Positions 10,530 to 17,869 of a DNA stretch of 64,000 nucleotides are shown here, one piece after another. Positions within the stretch are counted from its first letter, which is position 1. Every line of letters begins with the position of its first letter. A program made the translations under genes and the position numbers. Where the stretch lies: assembly GCF_000148645.1 (NCBI RefSeq), contig NC_014541.1, positions 930,001 to 994,000 on the forward strand, read 5' to 3'. This stretch comes from Ferrimonas balearica DSM 9799. GTDB lineage: Bacteria > Pseudomonadota > Gammaproteobacteria > Enterobacterales > Shewanellaceae. The notes beneath the pieces were generated by a model. The model had not been told where the DNA came from. It did no database searches and saw only the letters and a list, made by a program, of their open reading frames with translations.

Positions 10530-10593
10530 TGGCCGTTTACACGGCTTGCCGGCGGTCGCCGGCGCTCACTGTCAGTTTTTTCAGGATGACCTC

Positions 10594-13224
10594 ATGCACA
10601 TGACCACCGCCGAGATCCGGACCGCGTTCCTGGAGTATTTCCGTTCTCAAGGCCACGAAGTGGTGGCATCCAGCTCGCTGGTGCCGCACAACGATCCCAC
10701 TCTGCTGTTCACCAATGCCGGTATGAACCAGTTTAAGGATTGCTTCCTTGGTGCAGAACAACGGGCATACACCCGCGCGACCACGGCACAGCGTTGCGTA
10801 CGTGCTGGCGGTAAGCACAACGACCTGGAAAACGTTGGCTTTACTGCCCGTCACCACACCTTCTTCGAAATGCTGGGTAACTTCAGCTTTGGCGACTACT
10901 TCAAGCATGACGCCATCAAGTTTGCCTGGCAGTTCCTGACCGAAGTGCTGCAGCTGCCGAAAGATAAGCTGTGTGTCACCGTGTACCACACTGACGACGA
11001 AGCCTTCGACATCTGGAACAAAGAGATCGGCATCGCCGCGGAAAACATCATCCGCATCGGTGACAAGCCCGGCAAACCGGCTTACACCTCTGACAACTTC
11101 TGGCAGATGGGTGACACCGGCCCGTGCGGCCCCTGCACCGAGATCTTCTACGACCACGGCGACCACATCTGGGGCGGCCGTCCGGGCACCCCGGAAGAGG
11201 ACGGTGATCGCTTTATCGAGATCTGGAACATCGTGTTCATGCAGTTTAACCGTCACGCTGACGGCACCATGGACCCGCTGCCGAAGCCGTCCGTGGATAC
11301 CGGTATGGGCATTGAGCGTGTGGCGGCCATTATGCAGGGCGGCCACTCCAACTATGACATCGACATCTTCCAGCGCCTGATCAAAAAAGCCGCTGAGATC
11401 ACCGGTACCACCGATCTCGACAACAAATCCCTGCGCGTTGTGGCGGACCATATCCGCTCCTGCGCCTACCTGATCGTGGATGGCGTGATGCCCTCCAACG
11501 AAGGTCGCGGCTACGTGCTGCGCCGCATTATCCGTCGCGCCGTTCGTCACGGTCGCAAACTGGGCGCCAACGACACCTTCTTCTTCAAGCTGGTGGGTGA
11601 ACTGGCTGACGTGATGGGCGCTGCCGGTGAAGAACTGAAACAGCAGCAGGCCATTGTTGAGAAAGTGCTGCGCATCGAGGAGGAGGGCTTTGCCCGTACT
11701 CTGGAGCGCGGTATGCAGCTGCTGAACGAGGCACTGGATAACCTCGACGGCGACGTACTGGACGGCGCCACCGTATTTAAGCTGTACGACACCTACGGCT
11801 TCCCGGCTGACCTGACCAACGACGTGGCCCGCGAGCGCGGCTTTAGCATCGACGAAGATGGCTTCGAAGTGGAGATGGAGCAGCAGCGCCAGCGTGCTCG
11901 TGACGCCGGTCAGTTTGGTACCGACTACTCCAAAGTGGTCAGCATCGACAGCGACAGCGTGTTCACCGGTTACGACCGCACTGACGACCAGGGCAAAGTT
12001 GTGGCCATCCTGGTGGAAGGCAACGAAGTGGACAGTCTGATGGGCGAGCGTGGCACTGATGCTGTGCTGGTTCTGGATCAGTCCCCGTTCTACGCCGAGT
12101 CCGGTGGTCAGGTGGGTGACACCGGTGTGATCCGCTGCGGTGATGCTGAATTTGAAGTGACCGACACCCAGAAGCTGGGTAACGCCATTGCCCACAAGGG
12201 TAAGTTGGTGAGCGGTGCGTTCCAGCGCGGTGACGCGGTAGCGGCCGAAGTGGACGCCAGCCGTCGTGATGCCATCCGCCTGAACCACTCTGCGACCCAC
12301 CTGCTGCACGCTGCCCTGCGCAACCTGCTGGGTGACCACGTGACCCAGAAGGGTTCACTGGTTATGGCGGACCGCCTGCGCTTCGACTTCTCCCACTTCG
12401 AAGGCGTGAGCCGTGACGAGCTGGTGGCGATCGAAAATCAGGTGAACGAGCAGATCCGCGCCAACCACAGCATCGACACTGAGCTGATGGACATCGAAGC
12501 GGCTAAGGCCCGCGGTGCCATGGCGCTGTTTGGTGAGAAGTATGATGACCAGGTGCGGGTACTGGCGATGGGCGACTACTCCATCGAGCTGTGTGGCGGT
12601 ATTCACGCCAAGCGCACCGGTGATATCGGCTTCTTCAAGATCGTTTCTGAAGGCGGCATCGCCGCTGGCATCCGCCGTATTGAAGCGGTAACCGGCAACG
12701 GCGCTGTGGCGTTCGCCCGCAGCCAGGAAAACCAGCTGCTGGAAACCGCGGCGCTGGTTAAAGGTGATGCTCAGAGCGTCGCTTCTAAGGTCAAGGGGCT
12801 GTTGGACAAGAACCGACAGCTGGAGAAAGAACTGGAGCAGCTGAAGCAGAAACTGGCTTCCGCAGCCAGTGCCAACCTGGTCGACAGCGCCGTGGATATG
12901 GGCGGTGTGAAGGTCCTGATCAGCCAACTGGAAAACGCCGACAGCAAAGCGCTGCGCGGCATGGTGGATGACCTCAAGAACCAGATGGGCAGCGGCATTG
13001 TTCTGCTGGGCAACGTGGCCGACGGTAAAGTGGGCCTGATTGCCGGTGTCACCAAAGACCTGACCGGCAAAGTCAAAGCCGGTGAGCTGGTGAACCTGGT
13101 GGCCCAGCAGGTCGGCGGTAAAGGTGGCGGTCGTCCCGATATGGCGATGGCTGGCGGCACCGATGCTGCGGCCCTGCCGGCGGCACTGGAAGCAGCCAAA
13201 GCCTGGCTGGCTGACAAGCTGTAA
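10594..13224 (+). CDS. alaS: Alanyl-tRNA synthetase
   Basis: 876 aa from the ATG at 10594, exactly the Escherichia length; AGGATG at 10582-10587 is well placed for it. A second ATG at 10600 is possible, and the open frame upstream to 10504 is not conserved. AlaS charges tRNA-Ala. The class II catalytic core ([20 protein letters not shown] and [16 protein letters not shown]) is followed by the editing domain with zinc ligands NHSATHLLH and [11 protein letters not shown], and a C-terminal oligomerisation domain rich in Glu/Leu/Lys then Gly/Ala. It is followed directly by lysC. Confidence 0.97.
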   Translation: MHMTTAEIRTAFLEYFRSQGHEVVASSSLVPHNDPTLLFTNAGMNQFKDCFLGAEQRAYTRATTAQRCVRAGGKHNDLENVGFTARHHTFFEMLGNFSFGDYFKHDAIKFAWQFLTEVLQLPKDKLCVTVYHTDDEAFDIWNKEIGIAAENIIRIGDKPGKPAYTSDNFWQMGDTGPCGPCTEIFYDHGDHIWGGRPGTPEEDGDRFIEIWNIVFMQFNRHADGTMDPLPKPSVDTGMGIERVAAIMQGGHSNYDIDIFQRLIKKAAEITGTTDLDNKSLRVVADHIRSCAYLIVDGVMPSNEGRGYVLRRIIRRAVRHGRKLGANDTFFFKLVGELADVMGAAGEELKQQQAIVEKVLRIEEEGFARTLERGMQLLNEALDNLDGDVLDGATVFKLYDTYGFPADLTNDVARERGFSIDEDGFEVEMEQQRQRARDAGQFGTDYSKVVSIDSDSVFTGYDRTDDQGKVVAILVEGNEVDSLMGERGTDAVLVLDQSPFYAESGGQVGDTGVIRCGDAEFEVTDTQKLGNAIAHKGKLVSGAFQRGDAVAAEVDASRRDAIRLNHSATHLLHAALRNLLGDHVTQKGSLVMADRLRFDFSHFEGVSRDELVAIENQVNEQIRANHSIDTELMDIEAAKARGAMALFGEKYDDQVRVLAMGDYSIELCGGIHAKRTGDIGFFKIVSEGGIAAGIRRIEAVTGNGAVAFARSQENQLLETAALVKGDAQSVASKVKGLLDKNRQLEKELEQLKQKLASAASANLVDSAVDMGGVKVLISQLENADSKALRGMVDDLKNQMGSGIVLLGNVADGKVGLIAGVTKDLTGKVKAGELVNLVAQQVGGKGGGRPDMAMAGGTDAAALPAALEAAKAWLADKL

Positions 13225-13236
13225 TTGGACGCGTCT

Positions 13237-14457
13237 GTGGCCCTTTTTGTACAGAAATTTGGCGGAACCTCGGTGGGCTCATTCGAGCGCATCGAGGCCG
13301 TCGCGGACCGGATCGCCCGCAGCGCCCGAGCCGGCCACCAGTTGGTGGTGGTGCTCTCGGCGATGGCGGGTGAAACCAACCGATTGTTGTCGCTGGCCAA
13401 GCAGGTCGCGGCAACACCATGCCCCCGTGAGCTGGATATGCTGGTCAGCACCGGTGAGCAGATCTCCATCGCCTTGATGGCGATGGCGCTGCATAAGCGG
13501 GGACTCAAAGCCCAGTCATTGCTGGGTGAACAGGTGGGCATCGTCACTGATGGTCGCCATGGCCGTGCCCGTATTCGCGAAGTGCAGACCGAGCGGATGC
13601 AGGCGATGCTGGCGTATGGGATCATTCCTATCGTGGCGGGCTTTCAGGGTCGTTGCCTGGACAACCAGGTGACAACACTGGGGCGGGGTGGTTCTGACAC
13701 CACCGCCGTGGCGATTGCCGCTGCATTGAAGGCCGACGAGTGCCAGATCTTTACCGATGTGGATGGCGTGTACACCACCGATCCCCGGGTGGAACCCAAG
13801 GCGCGCAAGATGGACAACATCACCTTTGAGGAGATGTTGGAACTCTCCAGTCTTGGGGCAAAAGTACTGCAGATCCGCTCAGTAGAGTATGCTGGTCGTT
13901 ACAACGTACCGTTGCGGGTGCTCTCCAGCTTCCGCGATGGTGAAGGCACCTTGATCACCTATGAGGAGAATGCCATGAACGCCCCTGTGGTTTCCGGTAT
14001 TGCTTTCAGCCGTGATGAGGCCAGCCTGACTCTGGTCGGCGTGCCGGATGCGGCCAATGTGGCGGCCACCATTTTGGCCCCCATCGGCGATGCCGGAATC
14101 GACGTCGACATGATCGTTCAGAATGCCACGGGGGATGGTAAAGCGGATTTCACCTTTACCGTGGCTCGGAATGATCTGGATCAGGCTCAAGCGCTGTTGG
14201 CGCCGGTGTTACCCCAGTTGGGGGTGGCGGCGCTACGCAGCGATGATACGCTGTGCAAGGTGTCCGTGGTTGGCGTAGGGATGAAAAACCATTCCGGCGT
14301 GGCCAGCCAGATGTTCCAGACTCTGGGGCAGGAAGGGATCAGTATCGCCCTGATCGCCACATCCGAGATTAAAATCTCCGTGGCCATCGATGAGAAGTAT
14401 CTGGAGTTGGCGGTCCGCAGCCTTCACCAGTCATTTAATCTGGCTGGCGAAGAGTAA
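13237..14457 (+). CDS. lysC: Aspartate kinase (lysine/threonine-sensitive type)
   Basis: About 406 aa if translation begins at GTG 13237 (VALFVQKFGGTSVGS), which aligns with the usual MALxVQKFGGTSVG start; a TTG at 13225, touching the alaS stop, is the alternative. The enzyme phosphorylates aspartate, the entry to lysine, threonine and methionine synthesis. KFGGTSVGS is the phosphate-binding start of the kinase domain, GRGGSDTTAVAIAAAL lies in its centre, and two ACT regulatory domains cover about 265-406 (LVGVPDAANVAATIL and VSVVGVGMKNHSGVASQ). The alaS-lysC-csrA order is widespread in Pseudomonas and Shewanella relatives. Confidence 0.94.
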   Translation: MALFVQKFGGTSVGSFERIEAVADRIARSARAGHQLVVVLSAMAGETNRLLSLAKQVAATPCPRELDMLVSTGEQISIALMAMALHKRGLKAQSLLGEQVGIVTDGRHGRARIREVQTERMQAMLAYGIIPIVAGFQGRCLDNQVTTLGRGGSDTTAVAIAAALKADECQIFTDVDGVYTTDPRVEPKARKMDNITFEEMLELSSLGAKVLQIRSVEYAGRYNVPLRVLSSFRDGEGTLITYEENAMNAPVVSGIAFSRDEASLTLVGVPDAANVAATILAPIGDAGIDVDMIVQNATGDGKADFTFTVARNDLDQAQALLAPVLPQLGVAALRSDDTLCKVSVVGVGMKNHSGVASQMFQTLGQEGISIALIATSEIKISVAIDEKYLELAVRSLHQSFNLAGEE

Positions 14458-14495
14458 ATCCCTTCGGTGGCTATAGATTTAATCTGGTCTAACTT

Positions 14496-14501
14496 TATAA
14501 T
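14496..14501 (+). promoter_or_regulatory. Probable -10 element upstream of csrA
   Basis: TATAAT lies 58 bases before the csrA ATG in an AT-rich stretch after lysC. No good -35 is visible 16-18 bases upstream (ATAGAT), so a non-sigma-70 or activated promoter is possible. Confidence 0.45.
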
Positions 14502-14558
14502 ACTGCTGAAAGATTCAAACGCCGCTGCGGAATGAGTTGGAGATAGAGGAGCAATAGA

Positions 14559-14756
14559 ATGCTGATTTTGACTCGCCGTGTTGGCGAAACCTTGATGATT
14601 GGTGACGAAGTCACTGTTACCGTCCTGGGTGTGAAAGGTAACCAGGTACGTATCGGCGTGAACGCTCCTAAAGAGGTTTCTGTTCATCGCGAAGAGATTT
14701 ACATGCGCATCCAGGCCGAGAAAGACGGCGGCGCTGCCCCCAGCGGCAACTTCTGA
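14559..14756 (+). CDS. csrA: Carbon storage regulator CsrA
   Basis: 65 aa. CsrA is a homodimeric RNA-binding protein that blocks or stabilises mRNAs by binding GGA motifs. The sequence is nearly canonical: [17 protein letters not shown], then [20 protein letters not shown] and [16 protein letters not shown], with Leu4, Arg6 and Arg44-type RNA-contact residues present. The ribosome site GAGGAG at about 14546-14551 contains a GGA, so CsrA may repress its own translation, as known in Escherichia (inference). A terminator follows directly. Confidence 0.97.
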   Translation: MLILTRRVGETLMIGDEVTVTVLGVKGNQVRIGVNAPKEVSVHREEIYMRIQAEKDGGAAPSGNF

Positions 14757-14759
14757 TTT

Positions 14760-14788
14760 GAAAAGACCGGCCAAGCGCCGGTTTTTTT
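14760..14788 (+). terminator. Terminator after csrA
   Basis: ACCGGC-CAAGC-GCCGGT followed by seven Ts, starting just behind the csrA stop. Confidence 0.88.
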
Positions 14789-14937
14789 CTGCCTGTACGT
14801 CACTTCCTGCAACGCCCTCCTTCAACTTTTTTCCGCTATCTGGCCAGTTTTTGACGGCAAATTCACCGCTTTGTGACCGCCTTGCCACCACCTTGATGGA
14901 AATCCGTTCAAACGCGTTCCTGGCCCAGAAAAAGCGT

Positions 14938-14965
14938 TTGACTTATTTCCCTTAGCCCGTAATAT
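14938..14965 (+). promoter_or_regulatory. Promoter of the tRNA-Ser/tRNA-Arg operon
   Basis: TTGACT and TAATAT are separated by 16 bases, followed by a GC-rich ACGCCCC discriminator of the kind seen on stringently controlled stable-RNA promoters. The first tRNA begins 15 bases downstream. Confidence 0.8.
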
Positions 14966-14979
14966 ACGCCCCACGAAAC

Positions 14980-15067
14980 GGTGAGGTGGCCGAGTGGCTG
15001 AAGGCGCGCCCCTGCTAAGGGCGTATACCGACAGGTATCGAGGGTTCGAATCCCTCCCTCACCGCCA
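14980..15067 (+). tRNA. tRNA-Ser (anticodon GCU)
   Basis: An 88-base class II tRNA with encoded CCA. The acceptor stem GGTGAGG/CCTCACC, the anticodon loop CTGCTAA, the long variable arm (TATACCGACAGGTAT) and the T-loop GTTCGAATC are all visible. It reads serine codons AGC/AGU. It is the first gene of the operon. Confidence 0.97.
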
Positions 15068-15071
15068 TTGC

Positions 15072-15148
15072 GCGTCCGTAGCTCAGCTGGATAGAGTACC
15101 TGGCTACGAACCAGGCGGTCGGAGGTTCGAATCCTCCCGGACGCGCCA
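15072..15148 (+). tRNA. tRNA-Arg (anticodon ACG), copy 1
   Basis: 77 bases with encoded CCA; acceptor stem GCGTCCG/CGGACGC, D-arm AGCTCAGCTGGATAGAGT, anticodon loop CTACGAA, T-arm GGAGGTTCGAATCCTCC. A34 is expected to be deaminated to inosine to read CGU/CGC/CGA. It begins four bases after tRNA-Ser. Confidence 0.97.
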
Positions 15149-15216
15149 CTTTTATCAGGAGCCGCGCAGAGCGCGGCTTCTTGGTTTTCAAAGGACGAAA
15201 ACCCACACCCAATTAC

Positions 15217-15293
15217 GCATCCGTAGCTCAGCTGGATAGAGTACCTGGCTACGAACCAGGCGGTCGGAGGTTCGAATCCTCCCGGATGCGCCA
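15217..15293 (+). tRNA. tRNA-Arg (ACG), copy 2, acceptor-stem variant
   Basis: Identical to the other copies except for a compensated base pair: position 3 is A instead of G and position 70 is T instead of C (GCATCCG/CGGATGC). Folding is preserved, so this copy looks functional. Confidence 0.96.
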
Positions 15294-15390
15294 TCTTCCT
15301 CGTCGGCTTAGCCGAGCGACAGTGCTGATACTGCCATGGATGCGGTCAGGCACTATACTTCGCCACCAGTGCGAGACCCAAGTTTGATGT

Positions 15391-15467
15391 GCGTCCGTAG
15401 CTCAGCTGGATAGAGTACCTGGCTACGAACCAGGCGGTCGGAGGTTCGAATCCTCCCGGACGCGCCA
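15391..15467 (+). tRNA. tRNA-Arg (ACG), copy 3
   Basis: Identical in sequence to copy 1, including CCA. The spacer that follows (ACCCCAAGTGGCAGGGGCAAAAGCC) recurs between later copies. Confidence 0.97.
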
Positions 15468-15510
15468 TCTTCTTAACCCCAAGTGGCAGGGGCAAAAGCC
15501 ACACCGATGC

Positions 15511-15587
15511 GCGTCCGTAGCTCAGCTGGATAGAGTACCTGGCTACGAACCAGGCGGTCGGAGGTTCGAATCCTCCCGGACGCGCCA
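15511..15587 (+). tRNA. tRNA-Arg (ACG), copy 4
   Basis: Identical to copy 1. It opens the first 229-base tandem unit. Confidence 0.97.
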
Positions 15588-15682
15588 TTTTACTTGAAGG
15601 TCGGATTTCCGGCCTTCGCGCGGAGCGCTACGGCGCTCAGGCGGCGCAAGCCAAACTGTTGGCTTGCTCTATCCGCCTTCCC
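15588..15682 (+). repeat. Structured spacer with two hairpins
   Basis: GAAGGTCGGA-TT-TCCGGCCTTC (15596-15617) and GCAAGCCAA-ACTG-TTGGCTTGC (15646-15667) are long inverted repeats. The block stands where the 5' two-thirds of a tRNA would be expected, because it is followed by the exact 3' end of tRNA-Arg. A second copy is at 15817-15911. It has no coding potential I trust. Confidence 0.7.
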
Positions 15683-15698
15683 CCTCCCGGACGCGCCA
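15683..15698 (+). pseudogene. Truncated tRNA-Arg 3' end, remnant 1
   Basis: CCTCCCGGACGCGCCA is identical to the last 16 bases of tRNA-Arg, including CCA, with no tRNA body upstream. It lies directly after the hairpin spacer. Confidence 0.88.
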
Positions 15699-15739
15699 TC
15701 TTCAACCCCAAGTGGCAGGGGCAATTGCTGCACCGATGC

Positions 15740-15816
15740 GCGTCCGTAGCTCAGCTGGATAGAGTACCTGGCTACGAACCAGGCGGTCGGAGGTTCGAAT
15801 CCTCCCGGACGCGCCA
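15740..15816 (+). tRNA. tRNA-Arg (ACG), copy 5
   Basis: Identical to copy 1. It opens the second 229-base tandem unit. Confidence 0.97.
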
Positions 15817-15911
15817 TTTTACTTGAAGGTCGGATTTCCGGCCTTCGCGCGGAGCGCTACGGCGCTCAGGCGGCGCAAGCCAAACTGTTGGCTTGCTCTA
15901 TCCGCCTTCCC

Positions 15912-15927
15912 CCTCCCGGACGCGCCA
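15912..15927 (+). pseudogene. Truncated tRNA-Arg 3' end, remnant 2
   Basis: Same 16 bases as the remnant at 15683-15698, exactly 229 bases further on, so it arose by duplication of the whole unit. Confidence 0.88.
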
Positions 15928-15968
15928 TCTTCAACCCCAAGTGGCAGGGGCAAAAGCCACACCGATGC

Positions 15969-16045
15969 GCGTCCGTAGCTCAGCTGGATAGAGTACCTGG
16001 CTACGAACCAGGCGGTCGGAGGTTCGAATCCTCCCGGACGCGCCA
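15969..16045 (+). tRNA. tRNA-Arg (ACG), copy 6
   Basis: Identical to copy 1. It is the last complete tRNA of the operon, followed after ten bases by the terminator. Confidence 0.97.
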
Positions 16046-16054
16046 TCTTCATAG

Positions 16055-16080
16055 AAAACCCGACCTTTGGTCGGGTTTTT
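16055..16080 (+). terminator. Terminator of the tRNA operon
   Basis: ACCCGACC-TTT-GGTCGGGT followed by a T run closes the array. Confidence 0.9.
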
Positions 16081-16120
16081 CTTTTTCCCCCTTCCCTCTC
16101 TTCTTTATTTCTTCTTAATT

Positions 16121-16134
16121 AAGACACCCATCTT
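16121..16134 (+). repeat. Left end of inverted repeat flanking the transposase gene
   Basis: AAGACACCCATCTT. Its reverse complement occurs with one mismatch at 17415-17428. It is also the core of a small imperfect palindrome, TTAAGA-CACCCA-TCTTAA (16119-16136). Confidence 0.6.
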
Positions 16135-16166
16135 AAGCCCATCTTAGCTGAGCGCTTTCAATGAGC

Positions 16167-16181
16167 TCCGTAGCTCAGCTG
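16167..16181 (+). pseudogene. tRNA-Arg 5' fragment
   Basis: TCCGTAGCTCAGCTG matches positions 4-18 of the tRNA-Arg genes exactly. It is followed by GTCGAATCTCC, which resembles the tRNA T-arm. It pairs with AGCTGAGC at 16146-16153 to form an 8-bp stem. It looks like the remains of a seventh tRNA-Arg or a footprint of an insertion. Confidence 0.6.
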
Positions 16182-16344
16182 ACCGTCGAATCTCCATCGT
16201 CATTCTGATTCAACTCGAGCACAGGCTCCTGTCGCGCTGTCAGTGGGGCCACGTTGTGGGAAAAGGCTGTCCTTAGCCTGGATGGGAGGTGCGCAGAGCT
16301 CTGCACCGGCGTGCATGTGGCATTCGATCTCTGAAGGAAGCCTT

Positions 16345-17328
16345 TTAGGCTGCAAACAATCGTCTGGCGTTACCTGAGCCGCGTATTCGGATAAGACCGG
16401 CGTGGCTCTGACTTCGTCGAAGACTGGGCAATGTGCCAACTCGACAGCCGAACTGGTATTCAAAACCCTGGGTTAAGGTCAGCCAGTTTGCCATGGATAT
16501 GCCTAAGCGTTGGGCGAGTGCAGGCGCTTGTTCTGGGATCCTGCCCGGTTTATCCATGCTCAGAGCGCGCCCGGTATGCTCGACTAACTCTAAATAGTCA
16601 TTGAGATGGCATGGCAATGCCGCTTCGTTATCGTGCTCACTGGATCTGAATGGTTTTAATGCAAAGGGCTGAAGGCCTTTTAATGCGGCCTTGATGCGCA
16701 ACCGGATGCTGGTGTGCTCTGACGTTTCGGGTGTTTTGGCGATATCGGCTCGGATGGGGTTGAGGTCCACGTAGGCCATACAGGACAGAAGAGCTTGTTC
16801 GTCCAATAGTGCCTGGGATTTAAACCGCCCTTCCCAGAACCGGCCTGTGCATCCATCCTCCCGATTTGCCATCCGGGCGATTGGCTCATTCAGGGCCCGC
16901 ATAAACCAACTGATGTCCGTGAGTCTTTGTCTGTAGGTCTCGGCTTGCAGTTCGGCCTTAAGGCGCTCCGCTTTGGGCATCGGCTCGCGCTCATCAGTCT
17001 GACAGTAGCGTTGCGTCAGCGGCGTTCCACTGAAGAGCGTATACCAGCGCTTAAGCACCGTCATGGTATCCCAATCTTCAGCCTGTTCTGGGTCTACGCA
17101 CAGCACCACGTGGGTATGGTTACTCATCACCGCATAAGCGCAAACACTGATGGCAAATGTTTTGGCTAAGAAAAGCAGTCGTTTTTCGACCCACAAACGG
17201 CGGTGCTCATAGCTCTTGCCCGTGTACAGGTCGGTGCCGCAGAGAAAGCTTCGGCGTACGCAGCGGCTGATGCAGTGGTAATAGCGGGTTTCCTGCAGGC
17301 TGACTTGGTTTCGACGAGGCTGTGCCAT
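16345..17328 (-). CDS. RAYT/IS200-like tyrosine transposase (Y1_Tnp family)
   Basis: 327 aa. The N-terminal half resembles the Y1 transposase fold: TRYYHCISRCVRRSFLCG, the metal-binding SNHTHVVL motif (HxH variant of HUH, about residues 69-76) and the catalytic-tyrosine region CMAYVDLNPIRADIAKTPE (about 184-202), preceded by TGRFWEGRFKSQALLDE. The C-terminal 100 residues are a family-specific extension. RAYT proteins are single-copy relatives of IS200 transposases linked to spread of short hairpin repeats. The gene lies directly after a damaged tRNA array and is flanked by inverted AAGACACCCA repeats, so it is probably part of a small mobile unit. It appears intact, with a near-neutral GC content. 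Confidence 0.85.
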   Translation of the reverse strand: MAQPRRNQVSLQETRYYHCISRCVRRSFLCGTDLYTGKSYEHRRLWVEKRLLFLAKTFAISVCAYAVMSNHTHVVLCVDPEQAEDWDTMTVLKRWYTLFSGTPLTQRYCQTDEREPMPKAERLKAELQAETYRQRLTDISWFMRALNEPIARMANREDGCTGRFWEGRFKSQALLDEQALLSCMAYVDLNPIRADIAKTPETSEHTSIRLRIKAALKGLQPFALKPFRSSEHDNEAALPCHLNDYLELVEHTGRALSMDKPGRIPEQAPALAQRLGISMANWLTLTQGFEYQFGCRVGTLPSLRRSQSHAGLIRIRGSGNARRLFAA

Positions 17329-17414
17329 AAGTGTGCCCTGGGCTGTGTTGAGTTACTCCTTAACCTACCTGCATGAAAAGGCTGCGAGTCATAAGTTCGA
17401 GTTAATTGGGATTA

Positions 17415-17428
17415 AAGGTGGGTGTCTT
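17415..17428 (-). repeat. Right end of inverted repeat flanking the transposase gene
   Basis: AAGGTGGGTGTCTT, reverse complement AAGACACCCACCTT, matches 16121-16134 at 13 of 14 positions. Together the two ends bracket the transposase gene in inverted orientation at a distance of about 1.3 kb. Confidence 0.6.
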
Positions 17429-17462
17429 GGTTGGGAGGGCAGAGGATTTGGTATTGATGTTT

Positions 17463-17535
17463 GGTCATACCAATTGGGTTAGGTTTCTTTTGGGTCTGTA
17501 ATTAACTGATTTGACTATGTCGAATTGGTATAACC
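17463..17535. repeat. MITE-like element with inverted ends
   Basis: GGTCATACCAATT at the left is matched by AATTGGTATAACC at the right (12 of 13 pairs). The 47 bases between them are AT-rich and non-coding. Such ATACCAATT-bounded short repeats are common in marine gammaproteobacteria (recollection, not a search). Confidence 0.5.
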
Positions 17536-17559
17536 AAAGTACGAGGTGGGGGCCGGGCT

Positions 17560-17589
17560 TTGACATGCTTATGCGTTGCGTGTGAATAT
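17560..17589 (+). promoter_or_regulatory. Probable promoter of oadGAB
   Basis: A perfect TTGACA (17560-17565) and GAATAT (17584-17589) are separated by 18 bases, 35 bases before the oadG ATG. Confidence 0.6.
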
Positions 17590-17624
17590 CGATGCCCTCG
17601 TGAGTGATTTGTTATGGAGTGGCA

Positions 17625-17852
17625 ATGGAATCTTTGGCACCTCTACTCAGCCAGGCCGCGCAGTTGATGCTGATGGGCATGGTTCTGGTGTTTGGCTTTC
17701 TCGGTAGCCTGGTTGTGGCTTTGAAACTGCTGGCGCGTGCCTATGCACCTGAGCCGGTTGCGCCACAATTGCCGGTAGACAGCGAATCCGTTGACCCCGC
17801 CGTAGTCGCGGCCATCAGCGCGGCCATCCACGCCCATCGCCGCGCCCAGTAA
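17625..17852 (+). CDS. oadG: Oxaloacetate decarboxylase gamma subunit
   Basis: 75 aa from the ATG at 17625, preceded by ATGGAG at 17614-17619. A frame extension to 17604 has no ribosome site. OadG is a small inner-membrane subunit with one transmembrane segment (about residues 12-36, [22 protein letters not shown]) and a short cytoplasmic tail ending in the conserved [14 protein letters not shown]. It anchors the alpha subunit to the beta subunit and helps bind zinc through its C-terminus. It is the first gene of the oadGAB operon. Confidence 0.92.
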   Translation: MESLAPLLSQAAQLMLMGMVLVFGFLGSLVVALKLLARAYAPEPVAPQLPVDSESVDPAVVAAISAAIHAHRRAQ

Positions 17853-17869
17853 TCGATAAGGAGATCCCC

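Larger units (their letters stand above)
15511..15739 (+). repeat. Tandem duplication unit A (229 bp) in the tRNA array
   Basis: This block contains a whole tRNA-Arg, a 95-base structured spacer (15588-15682), a 16-base copy of the tRNA 3' end and a short spacer. It is repeated next door at 15740-15968 with the same length. The only differences I see are in the last 20 bases (GGGCAATTGCTGC versus GGGCAAAAGCCAC). Confidence 0.9.
15740..15968 (+). repeat. Tandem duplication unit B (229 bp) in the tRNA array
   Basis: Second copy of the unit at 15511-15739, containing tRNA-Arg copy 5, the hairpin spacer and a second truncated tRNA end. Near-identity indicates a recent unequal crossover or a gene-conversion event. 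Confidence 0.9.
16081..16344. other. Non-coding stretch between tRNA array and transposase
   Basis: No convincing gene. It holds the left inverted-repeat end (16121-16134), a fragment of tRNA-Arg 5' sequence (16167-16181) and small hairpins. A minus-strand open frame at 16200-16463 overlaps the transposase end and has no recognisable content. Confidence 0.6.
17329..17624. other. Non-coding stretch between transposase and oadG
   Basis: No gene seen. It contains the right inverted-repeat end, an AT-rich 73-base element with inverted ends (17463-17535) and the probable oad promoter. Confidence 0.6.

Noticed and set aside
10537-12339. Minus-strand open frame (600 codons) opposite alaS
   Set aside because: Antisense shadow of the highly conserved alaS; no independent domain or start signal.
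15511-15968. Direct repeats in the tRNA array as a possible CRISPR
   Set aside because: The repeat units are whole tRNA genes with long near-identical spacers. A CRISPR needs short repeats with unique spacers and usually cas genes; none are here.
14908-16052. Several open frames across the tRNA array encoding the repeated sequence [19 protein letters not shown] and relatives
   Set aside because: They are translations of the tRNA-Arg and tRNA-Ser genes and their spacers. The repeated peptide is a known false annotation arising from tRNA sequence.
16200-16463. Minus-strand open frame of 87 codons at the end of the transposase gene
   Set aside because: It overlaps the transposase coding sequence in another frame, has no ribosome site that I can see, and its composition shows no recognisable domain.
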